Of a stretch of DNA of 64,000 nt, positions 17,308-27,384 are shown one piece after another (the first letter of the stretch is position 1; every line of letters begins with the position of its first letter). The position numbers and the translations under genes were made by a program. Origin of the DNA: Calditrichota bacterium (GTDB taxonomy: Bacteria; Calditrichota; Calditrichia; RBG-13-44-9; J042). The notes below the pieces were generated by a model that was given only the letters and a program-made list of their open reading frames with translations, was not told the origin of the DNA and did not search any database. The stretch is from positions 124,001 through 188,000 of the forward strand of contig JAADJD010000020.1 in the NCBI GenBank assembly GCA_013150955.1. Reading direction: 5' to 3'.

Positions 17308-19752
17308 ATGCAGAAAAGGTTGAGCAGATGCTTTATTTTTATTCTATTGCTATTGGGTACAACCCTCCTGGCAAATTATCAATTTCTGGGCGATGTGGAA
17401 TCCTATCAATTGCACCCCAATGGCGTTCGCCTGGAATGCCAGCAGGGGATTCAGCTGGATATCCGTTTTCTGCTTCCCAATCTGGTACGGTTTACCTTAC
17501 TGCTTCCGGGACAATCACTGGATGATCGATTAACCACCCCATTGTACCGCAAGCAATGGCCGGCGGTAGCCCTGGAGGTGGAGGAAGGAAAGGATCGGTT
17601 GGTGCTATTGTCCAGCGAGGTCGATGTTTCCATCCAGTTTTCTCCCTGCCGCATAACGATCCTGAATAAAGAGGGGGAAGTGATTTTAGAAGATGATCCC
17701 GGTATGGGTTGGGGCTGGGAAGGCAACGAAATCCGCAGCTGGAAGACCATTCGGGAGGACGACCGGTTTTTCGGATTGGGCGAAAAAACCGGGGATGTGA
17801 ACAAACGGGGACGCGAGTGGGTAATGTGGACCAGCGACATTCCGGGTTACGACAACAACACCGATCCGCTTTATCAGGCCATTCCATTTTTCATTGGTTT
17901 AAGGCATAAAAAGGCTTACGGGGTTTATGTGAATAACAGCTATCGCACGGTGTTTAATATGAGCGCCGGCAATCTGCGGTATTTTTCCTTTTCAGTGGAC
18001 GGTGGCATTATGGACTACTTTTTTATTTATGGCCCCCAATTTAGCAAAGTGGTTCAAACCTATACGGAGATCACCGGTCGAACCCCCATGCCACCGAAAT
18101 GGGCGCTGGGATATCAGCAATGCCGCTGGAGTTATTTCCCGGATCGGGAGGTGCTCCGGGTGGCGCGGACGTTCCGGGAGCGAAATATCCCGGCAGATGT
18201 GATTTATTTAGACATTCACTACATGGATGATTATAAAGTGTTTACCTGGCATCCCACCCGTTTTCCCGATCCCGCAGGGCTCATGCAACAACTGGAGCAA
18301 ATGGGATTTAAGACGGTGGTGATTGTGGATCCGGGCGTCAAAGCCGATCCGAACTATGCTGTAGCACGGGAAGGCCTGGAAAACGGCTATTTTTTGGAAT
18401 ACCCGGATGGGCAGGTTTACGTGGGAGAAGTATGGCCGGGCCCATCGTATTTTCCGGACTTTAGTTATGCGGAAGCAAGAGGATGGTGGGGGCGATGGTT
18501 GAATCGCCTTTTCCAGGTGGGTGTCAAAGGCATCTGGAACGATATGAACGAACCGGCCGTCTGGGGAAAAGCGTTTCCCCTGGAGGTATTGTTTCAGGAT
18601 GAAGGCCGCTGGAAGAATCAGAAAAAGATGCACAATTTGTACGGTTATTTGATGGCACAGGCCACCTTTGATGCATTTCGACGCTTTCGTCCGCGGGAGC
18701 GCCCCTTCATTCTTACCCGCGCTGGATTCGCTGGCATTCAGCGATATGCTGCGGTATGGACTGGAGACAACGTGGCCTCCTTCGAGCATCTGGCGCTGGG
18801 TATTCGGATGATGCTGGGCATGGGGCTTTCCGGACTGACTTTTATTGGCACCGATGTGGGAGGATTTATTGGAACGCCTTCTGGAGAACTATTCGCCCGC
18901 TGGATGCAAATCGGAGCGGTTTCGCCATTATTCCGGGGACACACCCATTACGGTTCGGTACGCCAGGAACCCTGGATATTTGGGGAAGAAATTGAACGCA
19001 TCAGTCGCAAGTTTGTGCGCTGGCGATATCGACTCTTTCCTTACTTGTACACCCTGTTCTGGGAAGCCAGCGAATCCGGTGTTCCCATTCTGCGCCCGCT
19101 TTTCTGGGAGTTTCAGGAAGATGAGCAGGCATACAACCCGGCCTATCAGCATCAATTTCTGGTGGGCAGTCATCTGATGATTGCGCCCGTATTGAAAGAA
19201 GGCCAGCGCATTTTGAAGGTCTATCTGCCCGATGGAAAATGGCTGGAATTGAATTCCCTGAATGTGTACGAGGGGCCAGGAACGATTTTTATTGAAGCCC
19301 CACTGGATCAGTTGCCCACGTTCCTGCGGGAAGGCGGAATGCTTCCGTATTATCCCGTGCGACCGTATATTGTGGATCAAACCCCGGATTCCCTGCAGCT
19401 GTCCATCTACCCGGCCGGACGATTTGGCCGATTTGTCCTTTATGAAGATGACGGCTCGTTTCGGGCTGGAGAAGACGGAAATTATCGGTTGACCGCTTTC
19501 GAATTCCTCCGCAGTGGCGGAAAATTTCAATTTAATCTTGAGTTGATTGCCAGTGGTCTTGCCGAAGGAAAGGGGCCACTGATCTTAACGTTCTATGACT
19601 GGAAGAAAGCTCCCCGAAAAATACGGCTGAATGGGCGAAAATTGTCTTCAAGCCGATCCGCTGCAAACGGATATACATACGATCCCGATACCCGAAAGCT
19701 GATCGTCTGGCTGGAACGGCGCGACCGTCCCCAGGCACTGGAGATTCAGTGA
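17308..19752 (+). CDS. Exported glycoside hydrolase family 31 (alpha-glucosidase-type)
   Basis: An 814-residue enzyme with a signal peptide (about 1–22). It has the GH31 N-terminal beta-sandwich (to about 250), a (beta/alpha)8 barrel (about 260–600) and two C-terminal beta domains. The nucleophile is Asp412 in WNDMNEP and the acid/base is Asp487 in WTGDN. PxWALGYQQCRWSYF and the barrel strand motif DIHYMDDYKVFTW are also family signatures. GH31 enzymes release alpha-linked glucose or xylose from oligosaccharides with retention of configuration. Export suggests a periplasmic or surface role in alpha-glucan use. It stands alone between two repeat copies; the SusC/SusD pair that could supply substrate is 25 kb away. 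Alpha-xylosidase cannot be excluded. Confidence 0.93.
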   Translation: MQKRLSRCFIFILLLLGTTLLANYQFLGDVESYQLHPNGVRLECQQGIQLDIRFLLPNLVRFTLLLPGQSLDDRLTTPLYRKQWPAVALEVEEGKDRLVLLSSEVDVSIQFSPCRITILNKEGEVILEDDPGMGWGWEGNEIRSWKTIREDDRFFGLGEKTGDVNKRGREWVMWTSDIPGYDNNTDPLYQAIPFFIGLRHKKAYGVYVNNSYRTVFNMSAGNLRYFSFSVDGGIMDYFFIYGPQFSKVVQTYTEITGRTPMPPKWALGYQQCRWSYFPDREVLRVARTFRERNIPADVIYLDIHYMDDYKVFTWHPTRFPDPAGLMQQLEQMGFKTVVIVDPGVKADPNYAVAREGLENGYFLEYPDGQVYVGEVWPGPSYFPDFSYAEARGWWGRWLNRLFQVGVKGIWNDMNEPAVWGKAFPLEVLFQDEGRWKNQKKMHNLYGYLMAQATFDAFRRFRPRERPFILTRAGFAGIQRYAAVWTGDNVASFEHLALGIRMMLGMGLSGLTFIGTDVGGFIGTPSGELFARWMQIGAVSPLFRGHTHYGSVRQEPWIFGEEIERISRKFVRWRYRLFPYLYTLFWEASESGVPILRPLFWEFQEDEQAYNPAYQHQFLVGSHLMIAPVLKEGQRILKVYLPDGKWLELNSLNVYEGPGTIFIEAPLDQLPTFLREGGMLPYYPVRPYIVDQTPDSLQLSIYPAGRFGRFVLYEDDGSFRAGEDGNYRLTAFEFLRSGGKFQFNLELIASGLAEGKGPLILTFYDWKKAPRKIRLNGRKLSSSRSAANGYTYDPDTRKLIVWLERRDRPQALEIQ

Positions 19753-19771
19753 TGGTAATGTTCATTCATTT

Positions 19772-20049
19772 TAAGCGCAGATGATAAATCCGCCTGGGAA
19801 TTCCACAAATTCACACGAATGAAAATAATAAACCTGGATTATGCAATAGACCACGAATTACACGAATTAACACAAATAAAATTGATAAAATAAATTGGGT
19901 AGCGCCTGGATGAAAAACTTGTTTTGGTGATTTATTGGCTATTTTGTGGATGTATTTTGGTTTCATTCGTGTGATTCGTGGTTTAGCGCAATATTTGGCT
20001 TTATTTGCGATTATCCGTGTAATTCGTGGTCCAAGGTATAATTTGGGAT
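19772..20049 (+). repeat. MITE-like repeat, copy 4 (nested)
   Basis: An outer, degenerate copy (left end near 19772, right end with AATTCGTGG and ATTTGGGATAA to 20049) is interrupted by an inner, better-preserved copy (left AACCTGGATTATGCAATAG from 19831, right end to about 20000). Left–left–right–right order shows insertion of one element into another. Confidence 0.8.
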
Positions 20050-20393
20050 AATGTGTGGATTTTTACACACCGGGGTGGAAAAAGTCCCACAAGGCACTCG
20101 CGGTTGCGCGGATTCCTTCATTTTCAAAACTCGCGCCAGCCTTCCCGATGTTTCTGAATTGCAACGTTACAACACCTGGCGTTTCCAAATAGCAACGATT
20201 TTCCTCCTTTTCGTTCAACAATAAACTTTCCCTATCTTTAAAAAATTCAATGAGATAATTGGCTTCCCGCTACCCGTGGCATTGAATTTGTAAAACTTAT
20301 CGGAAAATTCGACTGATTTCAGGAATTGATCACAGGAATGTGCGACGGGGATGAGGGTAACATTTCAATGAGGTAAATTGTGGGGAGGCAATC
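20050..20393 (+). other. Intergenic region upstream of the 16-gene locus, no gene seen
   Basis: This is the remainder of a 641-bp gap. It is AT-rich from about 20200 and must hold the promoter of the 20394–44071 gene run, but I found no -35/-10 pair that fits as well as the other promoters in the window. A GGGGAGG ribosome-binding site lies at about 20381–20387. Confidence 0.4.
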
Positions 20394-21266
20394 ATGCAAT
20401 TCCGGGTGAGTCTTTCCCTGTTTGTATTTTTTCTGGGCCTGTACCTTTCCGGTTGTGGTGGGGGATATCGGCTAACGGGTAAGGTGCAGGATGCGGCATT
20501 TGTTCCCCTGAACGGTGCCCGGGTGGTGGTGAAATATATGCAGCGGACCGATTCCATGGCCACCCGCACGGACGAAACCGGTATGTTTGTTTTTGAAGGG
20601 ATCAAGGAACCCCGGGTGGTGGTCAGGGCCAGCGCACCCAAGTACGTCCCCCAGGAAAAAGTCGTTCGCTTCCGGAAAAAGGAACAATCCGAAACATTCA
20701 TTCTGGAATACAAGTCGGCCAGTATCACCGGCAAGGTGGTGGATAGTCGCACGCAGGAGCCCATTGCAAACGCACGGGTGATGAGTGTGGATGGGGCCTT
20801 TCAAACCATGACCGATATCGACGGAAAGTTTACCATCAGTGGGCCGGGTTTAACGCCGGGTATAACTTACGTGCTTGAGATCTGGAAGGTGAACTACAAG
20901 CCGGAGCAGCGCACCGTTCAGGTGGCAGAGGCAGAAGATCGTGATATCGGGGTAATCCCCCTGATCCGCATGGCCGGTGCCAGCGCCGTTAAAATTGAAG
21001 TGGGGGCAGAACACGGCCTGGCCAGCGAGGAAGATGTGGAAGTCAGCACCGTGATTGGACGGGGGTTTTACAATCGGAAAATCGATGAATTTTTGCTGGA
21101 AAAGGAAAATTTCAGCTACCTGGAATTCAAGCAGTTGTTTGGCAAAGACCAGTCGGATGAGGCAATCCGGCTCAATCTTCAATCGCTGATTGAACAGAAA
21201 CGGGTAGAGCAGATCGACCGCAATCGATATCGCAGCCTGGATTATGTGCGGAAATATCAGAAGTAA
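20394..21266 (+). CDS. Lipoprotein with two carboxypeptidase-regulatory-like Ig domains
   Basis: A 290-residue protein with a lipoprotein signal (lipobox LSGC, Cys21). Two CarboxypepD_reg-like modules follow (about 25–100, starting YRLTGKVQDAAFVPLNGARV, and 105–190, starting SITGKVVDSRTQEPIANARV). The C-terminal helical region (about 225–290) is charged and reads like a small winged-helix or coiled segment (FSYLEFKQLFGKDQSDEAI). GGGGAGG lies upstream of the ATG. It is the first gene of a 16-gene run. The domains are structural or binding modules; no enzyme motif is seen. The role is unknown. Confidence 0.7.
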   Translation: MQFRVSLSLFVFFLGLYLSGCGGGYRLTGKVQDAAFVPLNGARVVVKYMQRTDSMATRTDETGMFVFEGIKEPRVVVRASAPKYVPQEKVVRFRKKEQSETFILEYKSASITGKVVDSRTQEPIANARVMSVDGAFQTMTDIDGKFTISGPGLTPGITYVLEIWKVNYKPEQRTVQVAEAEDRDIGVIPLIRMAGASAVKIEVGAEHGLASEEDVEVSTVIGRGFYNRKIDEFLLEKENFSYLEFKQLFGKDQSDEAIRLNLQSLIEQKRVEQIDRNRYRSLDYVRKYQK

Positions 21267-21333
21267 GTCAAAGTGCTCACAAGGGTCAATGGCCCATTGA
21301 TCTATTAATGGACTGAAAGTACAGGATGGGGGT

Positions 21334-23370
21334 ATGGGAAACAAATTACTCATTGTACTCAACCTGATTTTGATTTTCCTGTTGCTCATTGTGGTGGGGT
21401 TGTTGTTTCTGGTATTGCTGGATGGTCAGATTGAGCTTCCCATCTCGTTCCAACGGATGGCCCGGGAAGCGCCTTCCGAACGGGTTGAAGAACGGCCGGG
21501 CTCCCTGGAATCGCTTCCCCGGGATGAACGGGCGGCGACTCTAACTCCCGGAAAACGCATTCATTATAATCTGGAAGTGATTACAACTTCTCCCGATGCC
21601 CGTCCGCTGCCGGGTGTGGATGTTTTCATTAACGATCAGCGAGTGGGGCAGACCGATGAATCGGGAATGCTGATCATTGGTCGTCAACTAACCGAGGATG
21701 AAATTTACCAGCTCCGGGTGGCTCCTCAGCTGGCCGGCTACCGGCTGAGCAATCGGGAAGGCCCGATTGTGGTGCCAGAACAGAATTCCATCACTTACCG
21801 ATTTACTCTGGTTCCTGCCCGGAAAAAGAATGCCGTTCAGATTCGACTATCCCTGCAAACGAACGGATACCCCATCCTTGCACCACTGAAGTTGTACCAC
21901 GGATCGGAGTCGATTGCGGTGGTGGATCGTCCGGAGGTGACCATCTCGGTGGATATGGAGCGGTTGAGCGATCCCCTGCGAATCGAAGGGCCTTATTTTA
22001 AGCCTCAGAATTTTCAGGTGGATCCGGAAAATCCAGACGTAACCTTACCTCTGGAACCCCTGTTGGTGCAAATTCAGTGTGCCGATAGTGTGGGCATCTA
22101 CAACGATCGTCTGGAAGGGATAGAGATTTATTACCGGGGGCAGCGGGTGGCAGTGTCCAAAGCGGAAGGCAGGGCGCTGGTACACATCCCCCGACCCGGT
22201 TTCCTGGAACTTGTTTTTTACAAACCGCATGTATTCCCCAGGCAGAAGAAACGATTGCAAATTACCGATCTGTCTCAAGTTTATAAAGTCAATCTGATTC
22301 CCACCCCGCATTACTGCTACGTGCAATTTGTGGATCAGAATGAAAATCCCATTGCCGGTCAGGAAGTGTTTCTGGTCGGGCGCCGGGTATCCGAGAATCG
22401 ACGGACGAATGAGAAGGGGATTGTCAAATTTACCAGCTGGTTCCTGCGACCGGGGGTAAAGTATAATCTCCGCTTCCCTTCGTTCAACTACACCACCTCG
22501 GAATTTTCCATTGATGAGAGTTATTTCGATGCGGATCAGGTGATGGTTTATCAGGTGAATCTGGAGATTGAATGCCTGGTGGAGGCGGATCAGGCCGATG
22601 CGCAGATCGAAGTCTACGATCCCAGAGGACGGCTGGTGGCTTCCGGGACGGGCAAAGTCTCCACCCGTCTGGCCATGGGAAATTACAAGGCCGTGGCCAA
22701 AGTCAAAGGCGAAACCTATCGGAAGATATTTAATCCCGCGCGCGATCAGTATGTAAAGATCCGTACCACCGATATCGTTCAATTCTTAAAGAAAAAATTG
22801 CCCAGGGGATACAAACCAACTGAAGAGGACTATCAGGCGCTTAAAAATTACCCGGTTACCGATCCATTTTACAACGAAAGCCTGAAGTTACTGGGCCAGC
22901 TGGCCATGGAGCGGGAAGAATACGTGGTGGCCTATCAGGCATACAATCGGTATTACCAGGCCGTTACATTGTCCCGCTACGATCCCCAGTTTTTAACCCA
23001 CTTTGGCGAGGCCGCCTTGAAGATGGCCAAACGCGGTTCGCGGGAAAACCGGATGAACTTTCTATTGCGAGCAAAAGAACATCTGGAAGCCGCCCGTACC
23101 TACTACAAAGAAAAAATTGCCATGAAATATCGCGATGACTATGCCCTGCGCATTTTCTACGACCTCAGCGAAGTGAACTATCAGTTGTACATCATTTATC
23201 GCGATCTGGAAAATCCGGAATACGAGCGCATTGCCGAGGATGCCCAAATTGCCATCGAGGATTTTCTGTTTCGGTATGAAAAACTGTCTTCCGGTTCGCC
23301 TTTGAAGCGAAAGTACGAAAAGCAGTACCTCAGGGTAAAAGACATATACGAAAATCTAACCATTTACTGA
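21334..23370 (+). CDS. Membrane-anchored protein with Ig-like repeats and C-terminal TPR-like helices
   Basis: A 678-residue protein with one N-terminal membrane helix (about 5–29, very rich in Leu/Ile/Val) and no cleavage site, so it is probably anchored in the inner membrane with the rest in the periplasm. Residues about 70–450 contain several beta-rich modules of the carboxypeptidase-regulatory type (PLPGVDVFINDQRVGQTDESG; NPIAGQEVFLVGRRVSENRRTNEKG). Residues about 480–678 are alpha-helical with TPR-like spacing (EEYVVAYQAYNRYYQAV). The combination of regulatory-like modules and TPRs recalls T9SS accessory proteins such as PorE/PorW in domain content, but no homology can be claimed by eye. 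It lies 67 bp after the lipoprotein gene and 22 bp before the next. Confidence 0.65.
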   Translation: MGNKLLIVLNLILIFLLLIVVGLLFLVLLDGQIELPISFQRMAREAPSERVEERPGSLESLPRDERAATLTPGKRIHYNLEVITTSPDARPLPGVDVFINDQRVGQTDESGMLIIGRQLTEDEIYQLRVAPQLAGYRLSNREGPIVVPEQNSITYRFTLVPARKKNAVQIRLSLQTNGYPILAPLKLYHGSESIAVVDRPEVTISVDMERLSDPLRIEGPYFKPQNFQVDPENPDVTLPLEPLLVQIQCADSVGIYNDRLEGIEIYYRGQRVAVSKAEGRALVHIPRPGFLELVFYKPHVFPRQKKRLQITDLSQVYKVNLIPTPHYCYVQFVDQNENPIAGQEVFLVGRRVSENRRTNEKGIVKFTSWFLRPGVKYNLRFPSFNYTTSEFSIDESYFDADQVMVYQVNLEIECLVEADQADAQIEVYDPRGRLVASGTGKVSTRLAMGNYKAVAKVKGETYRKIFNPARDQYVKIRTTDIVQFLKKKLPRGYKPTEEDYQALKNYPVTDPFYNESLKLLGQLAMEREEYVVAYQAYNRYYQAVTLSRYDPQFLTHFGEAALKMAKRGSRENRMNFLLRAKEHLEAARTYYKEKIAMKYRDDYALRIFYDLSEVNYQLYIIYRDLENPEYERIAEDAQIAIEDFLFRYEKLSSGSPLKRKYEKQYLRVKDIYENLTIY

Positions 23371-23392
23371 AATTGATCAAGGGGGGTCGAGG

Positions 23393-24865
23393 GTGAGGCA
23401 ACACCACTTCACCAGCCGGTTGTTGGTCGTAGGGATCATCCTGATTGGGTTCGTGGGATGCCAGCAAAAACGGTTTAAGGATGAAACCATCATTCTACCC
23501 ACGGATCTATTCAATAATCAGAGGGATTACAATACGATGATATTTGAATCCCTGGTGGCCACCCAGCAAAACTCCGCAGATGTGGTGAAGATCCTGCCCG
23601 GTCTCTATGGTGCCTATCGCATGTGCGAGATCCTGTACGTGGCGAATTCGCTGTCCAATGCCATGCAGGATGAACTGGTACGTCATTTTCTGGAATATGC
23701 AGACATTCCCAATATCGGAAGTGCATTTTACCTGTATAACGCCCTCTGGTTTCTGGAACAGGGGCAAATGGCAAAGGCCCGACAGCAGGTGGAACGCTTC
23801 TTGAGAACTCCCGCAGAGAATCAATCGCCGACCAATCGGGCCATCGCCCAGTTTATTCAGAACTGGTTTCGGGAACGCAGCCAGGTTGGTCAACAGGCGA
23901 AATTGCAGGACATTCGGGATCAATTGTTAATCAGTCAAAAAGCCATCCGTCAGGTGGCTGGACAATTGCATTCCGAACGGTTCGCTTTTTTGAACGATCT
24001 ACAAAATCACTCCTTCATCAATGCCTGGCGGCGATTCCTGCGTCATGACGATCAACTGGTGGCACCTCTGTTTCAGGAAGTGGTTCAGGACACCTCTCCC
24101 CGCGCTGCCCTGAAGGAGGTTACCAAATATTATTATCCGCCAGCATTGTACCGCATTTTGTTTGAATTTTACCTGGAGACGTTCCAGTATCTGGCAGAAA
24201 CGTATCTGAATCGGCTGGAGCCTGGCTGGATTCAGGCGCTGAAAGAGACCGATCGACTGTATTTTATTTACCTGAATATTTATCTGAGCCAGTCCGGAAA
24301 ATACTGGGAAGCCCGGAGGGCAAGGAATTTCCTGGACATCGTGGAACCCTATCTGAAAACGCCTTTTCAGGAACGGCTGGTGGCCATTCATCGATCGTGG
24401 TTGAGCCAGCAGGATGTCTCCGATGTGGATCTGGAAGACCTGAAGGACAGTTATCCCACCTTTTACTACTATCTGGCCAGGGCCATTCGCACCTATTTCC
24501 AGAGTTTACAATTTCCGCGTACGGTTGACCTGTCGGCGCTGCAGGAGGTGGAGAAGGCACTGATCGAAACAGCGCCGGTGCTGGAGTATCGGAATTGGGG
24601 ACTGGCTTATCTGGGACTGGTCTATTATCAACTGGGCAAGTGGAAGTTGTGTCTGGCCAATCTCCGGCCGGCTTTTGATTGGGGCTACGACGCCCCGGAT
24701 GCCGATCCCGTAATCATGATGTACCTGAGCCATGCCTATTATATGGATCGGTTACAGATGGATGGCGGAAAAAGCATTTTAGAATATATGGTGGATTGGT
24801 ATCCGTTTTTAAAGCCACTGCGGCATGAATATGTGCGTGTGCTGACGTTTGTTTACGCAAAATGA
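23393..24865 (+). CDS. Helical lipoprotein of unknown function (490 aa)
   Basis: The GTG start has GGGGGG (23381–23386) six bases upstream. Residues 1–24 form a lipoprotein signal with lipobox GFVGC. The mature part is almost wholly alpha-helical, with many Gln, Arg and aromatic residues and TPR-like helix pairs (for example YNALWFLEQGQMAKARQQVERFL, and again near the C-terminus, LAYLGLVYYQLGKWKLCLANL). No catalytic motif is seen. It ends 10 bp before the substrate-binding protein gene, so it may be an accessory lipoprotein of that transporter. I do not recognise the family. Confidence 0.62.
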   Translation: MRQHHFTSRLLVVGIILIGFVGCQQKRFKDETIILPTDLFNNQRDYNTMIFESLVATQQNSADVVKILPGLYGAYRMCEILYVANSLSNAMQDELVRHFLEYADIPNIGSAFYLYNALWFLEQGQMAKARQQVERFLRTPAENQSPTNRAIAQFIQNWFRERSQVGQQAKLQDIRDQLLISQKAIRQVAGQLHSERFAFLNDLQNHSFINAWRRFLRHDDQLVAPLFQEVVQDTSPRAALKEVTKYYYPPALYRILFEFYLETFQYLAETYLNRLEPGWIQALKETDRLYFIYLNIYLSQSGKYWEARRARNFLDIVEPYLKTPFQERLVAIHRSWLSQQDVSDVDLEDLKDSYPTFYYYLARAIRTYFQSLQFPRTVDLSALQEVEKALIETAPVLEYRNWGLAYLGLVYYQLGKWKLCLANLRPAFDWGYDAPDADPVIMMYLSHAYYMDRLQMDGGKSILEYMVDWYPFLKPLRHEYVRVLTFVYAK

Positions 24866-24875
24866 GAGGGTAGGC

Positions 24876-26450
24876 ATGCAAACGAATCGTAAGATTATTG
24901 TGATCCTGCTTTTTGCGCTCACCTTACTGCTGACGGGAAAAGCTCAGATTGTTGGGCAGATTAAAAACGAGCTGGTCTATGTCGAACGGATGGATCCGGG
25001 AACCATTGATCCAATTACGTTTAGCAGCCTGGAAGCCCGGCGGGTGGTGGAAATTTTATTTGGCGCCCTCTACACTTTTGATGAGGATCGGAAACGTATT
25101 CCGGAATTTGCTCAGGATTATCCGGAATTGAGTTCAGACAATATGTCCTGCCGGGTTCGAATAAAACCCGGATTGCGCTGGTCAGACGGGAAACCATTGA
25201 CCGCCGATGATGTCATTTTTACCTATCAGGCGGTAATGAATCCGGAATCGGATTCGCCCCATCGGGAACTGTTCAATTATGTGGAAAACATTCAGAAGAT
25301 TGACTCGTTGACCATTCAGGTCAATTTCATTAAACCCGTAAAAGGCCCGGAGCGCTATTTGATGTTCTTCATTGCTCCCCGCCATCTATTCATGTCCACC
25401 AAAGTCAACAAAATGCTAACCTATTGTAAGAAACCCCAGGTCACCAACGGGGGCTATGTTTACGAACGTAGCAATCCCACAAAATACATTTTGCGCAAAA
25501 ATGAGTTTTATCGGGGACGCGGTGTACCCCAGATTGAAAACATTGCCATGTATGTGCACACCGATACCCGGGCGCATGTGTCCAATCTGAATAGCGGACT
25601 TTACAATATGGTGCCGTTTGTGCCACCATCCTATCTTGCAGAAGCCCGGAACAACTCGAGGCTGGTGGTCAAACCGTATTCTTCAAACTCCGTGCAATCC
25701 ATTGTGTTAAATTGCCAGCACCCGTTCTTAAAATTCAACGAAGTGCGGCAGGCATTGAATCTGGCCATCAATCGCCAGGATCTGTTGAGTTCCTTTTATG
25801 GAAATAATGGGGAGCTCCTCAGCGGGCCTTTTCCGTCCATGCATCGCGGCTACAATCCCGATGTAAAGCCCTATCCATTCAATCCCCGCCTGGCAGTCAA
25901 TATTTTAAAAGAACTGGGTTTCCGGGATACCGATGGCGATTCGGTTCTGGAGAAGGACGGGCAGCCGTTCCGATTGCGATTTCTGGTGCCTTACACGCAG
26001 GACGCCACCCTGGATCATTTATTCCGCTCCATCGCCGAGCAATTGAAAAACATTGGCATCGATGTTCAGTTAAAGCCCATGATTGGCGCCAATTTCGAAT
26101 ACAACGTGAACATGCGCAATTTCGACATTGTGTATTATGACTGGTATATGCAGAATCAGGCCTCGCCGTATCCCATGTTTATTAGCACGGAGGCCCGCCT
26201 GGGGGGAAAGAACATCGCGATGTACCAGAATGATCTGGTGGACAGTCTGTTGATTCAGGCCGAGACTCAACCCGATCTGGAATTCCAGACTAAGATCTTT
26301 CAGGAGCTGCATAAAATTTTGCATGAAGAAGCCCCCTGGATTTTCCTCTGGCATCTGGAGCACCACGCGGCGTACTACCGCTATATCAAAGGGGTCAGTA
26401 TCGAACCGTTTAACTTTTTCACCACCATCGAAAACTGGTTTATTCGCTAA
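24876..26450 (+). CDS. ABC transporter substrate-binding protein, family 5 (Dpp/Opp type)
   Basis: A 524-residue periplasmic binding protein. The signal peptide (about 1–26, ending GKAQ) lacks a lipobox Cys. Family-5 signatures are present: RVRIKPGLRWSDGKPLTADDVIFTY-like residues near 90–115, a central LNLAINRQDLLSS-like helix near 300, and the C-terminal LHKILHEEAPWIFLW region. It would deliver peptides, or another family-5 ligand such as nickel or oligosaccharide, to the adjacent permeases. I chose the ATG at 24876, with GAGAGGG six bases upstream; an upstream TTG at 24849 lies inside the previous gene. The start is 10 bp after the lipoprotein stop. Confidence 0.88.
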   Translation: MQTNRKIIVILLFALTLLLTGKAQIVGQIKNELVYVERMDPGTIDPITFSSLEARRVVEILFGALYTFDEDRKRIPEFAQDYPELSSDNMSCRVRIKPGLRWSDGKPLTADDVIFTYQAVMNPESDSPHRELFNYVENIQKIDSLTIQVNFIKPVKGPERYLMFFIAPRHLFMSTKVNKMLTYCKKPQVTNGGYVYERSNPTKYILRKNEFYRGRGVPQIENIAMYVHTDTRAHVSNLNSGLYNMVPFVPPSYLAEARNNSRLVVKPYSSNSVQSIVLNCQHPFLKFNEVRQALNLAINRQDLLSSFYGNNGELLSGPFPSMHRGYNPDVKPYPFNPRLAVNILKELGFRDTDGDSVLEKDGQPFRLRFLVPYTQDATLDHLFRSIAEQLKNIGIDVQLKPMIGANFEYNVNMRNFDIVYYDWYMQNQASPYPMFISTEARLGGKNIAMYQNDLVDSLLIQAETQPDLEFQTKIFQELHKILHEEAPWIFLWHLEHHAAYYRYIKGVSIEPFNFFTTIENWFIR

Positions 26451-26463
26451 GCGAGAGACTACC

Positions 26464-27384
26464 ATGATGAGATCACTGCTGAAAATAGCGGTTTTTGGCA
26501 TTCAGGTGATGGCGCTGCTGCTGGTGATTACCGCAATCGAATTCACCGTGTTTGTAAGTTCCCCGGCGGCTCGACAGGAAATGGGCAAATACATTCTAAA
26601 ATATTATCCCGAACTGGTGGATGGGGACGTGGTGATGGCCTCTCAGGAAGTGGATACCCGGCTTCCGCTAATGGCTTACTGGCGATTCTACTTCTTATGG
26701 ATGACCAATATTTTGAAGGACTGGAATTGGGGGTACAGCCAGTTCAGTGGGGAGCCATTGAGCCATTTGTGGGGTTATCCCCTGAGAACCACGCTATTGC
26801 TGGCCGTGATGGGGTTGTTGTTTTCTACAGGAATTGCGCTGTTTCTGGTGTTTCTTCAACGCAACTGGGGAGAAAGCCGCCCGGTGCGATGGTTTCTCCA
26901 GGGAACGCGATTTGTTTCCAGTATCCATTACATCATCCTGGCATATTTTGTCTATTATGGATTGAATTTAAAGAATCCTCCGTTGATCATCCCCGTGTTG
27001 ATCATCGCGGTGGGGAATGGGGTGTTAACCGATACCCTGGATCTCATTTCGGAGGATTTAAAGAACATCTTTTCGTCGCGTTATTATCAGGGAATTCGGG
27101 CGCGGGGTAGCAATGTGTATCGGCATCTGGCAAAACCCTTCACCATTTCCCTGGTGCGCATCATGAATGCCAAATTTCCCATGCTGCTCGGGGGAACCTT
27201 CATTGTGGAATACATCATGAACATTCGGGCAATGGGACTGGAAACCATTCAGGCGGTGTTACAGGATGATCATTTAAAACTCCTGGTGATTACGTTCCTG
27301 GTTACCATTTTCATACTCAGCTCCAACTTTTTCAATCGATTGGTGCAACAAAAACTGGATCCCAGACCGGTGATTGAGATATGA
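26464..27384 (+). CDS. ABC transporter permease, DppB/OppB-like
   Basis: A 306-residue inner-membrane protein with about six membrane helices (first at residues 5–25; others near 110–130, 150–170, 175–195, 240–260 and 280–300). The cytoplasmic loop YYQGIRARGSNVYRHLAKPF corresponds to the EAA loop that docks the ATPase. It pairs with the next gene as a heterodimeric pore. The ATG at 26464, after a GAGAG site, is chosen; a longer frame reaching back into the binding-protein gene is an overlap artefact. The periplasmic segment (about 30–80) is longer than usual for DppB and charged. The stop overlaps the next start. Confidence 0.86.
   Translation: MMRSLLKIAVFGIQVMALLLVITAIEFTVFVSSPAARQEMGKYILKYYPELVDGDVVMASQEVDTRLPLMAYWRFYFLWMTNILKDWNWGYSQFSGEPLSHLWGYPLRTTLLLAVMGLLFSTGIALFLVFLQRNWGESRPVRWFLQGTRFVSSIHYIILAYFVYYGLNLKNPPLIIPVLIIAVGNGVLTDTLDLISEDLKNIFSSRYYQGIRARGSNVYRHLAKPFTISLVRIMNAKFPMLLGGTFIVEYIMNIRAMGLETIQAVLQDDHLKLLVITFLVTIFILSSNFFNRLVQQKLDPRPVIEI

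Noticed and set aside
20330-20804. Minus-strand frames over the lipoprotein gene start
   Set aside because: The plus-strand frame has a GGGGAGG site, lipobox and two domain repeats; the antisense frames have none.
22045-22782. A 245-codon minus-strand frame
   Set aside because: It is antisense to a gene with a membrane anchor and Ig modules; its composition is typical of a shadow frame.
26323-26463. N-terminal extension of the DppB-like permease into the binding-protein gene
   Set aside because: The extension is polar, unlike any permease, and overlaps the 3' end of the binding-protein gene; the ATG at 26464 fits the membrane topology.
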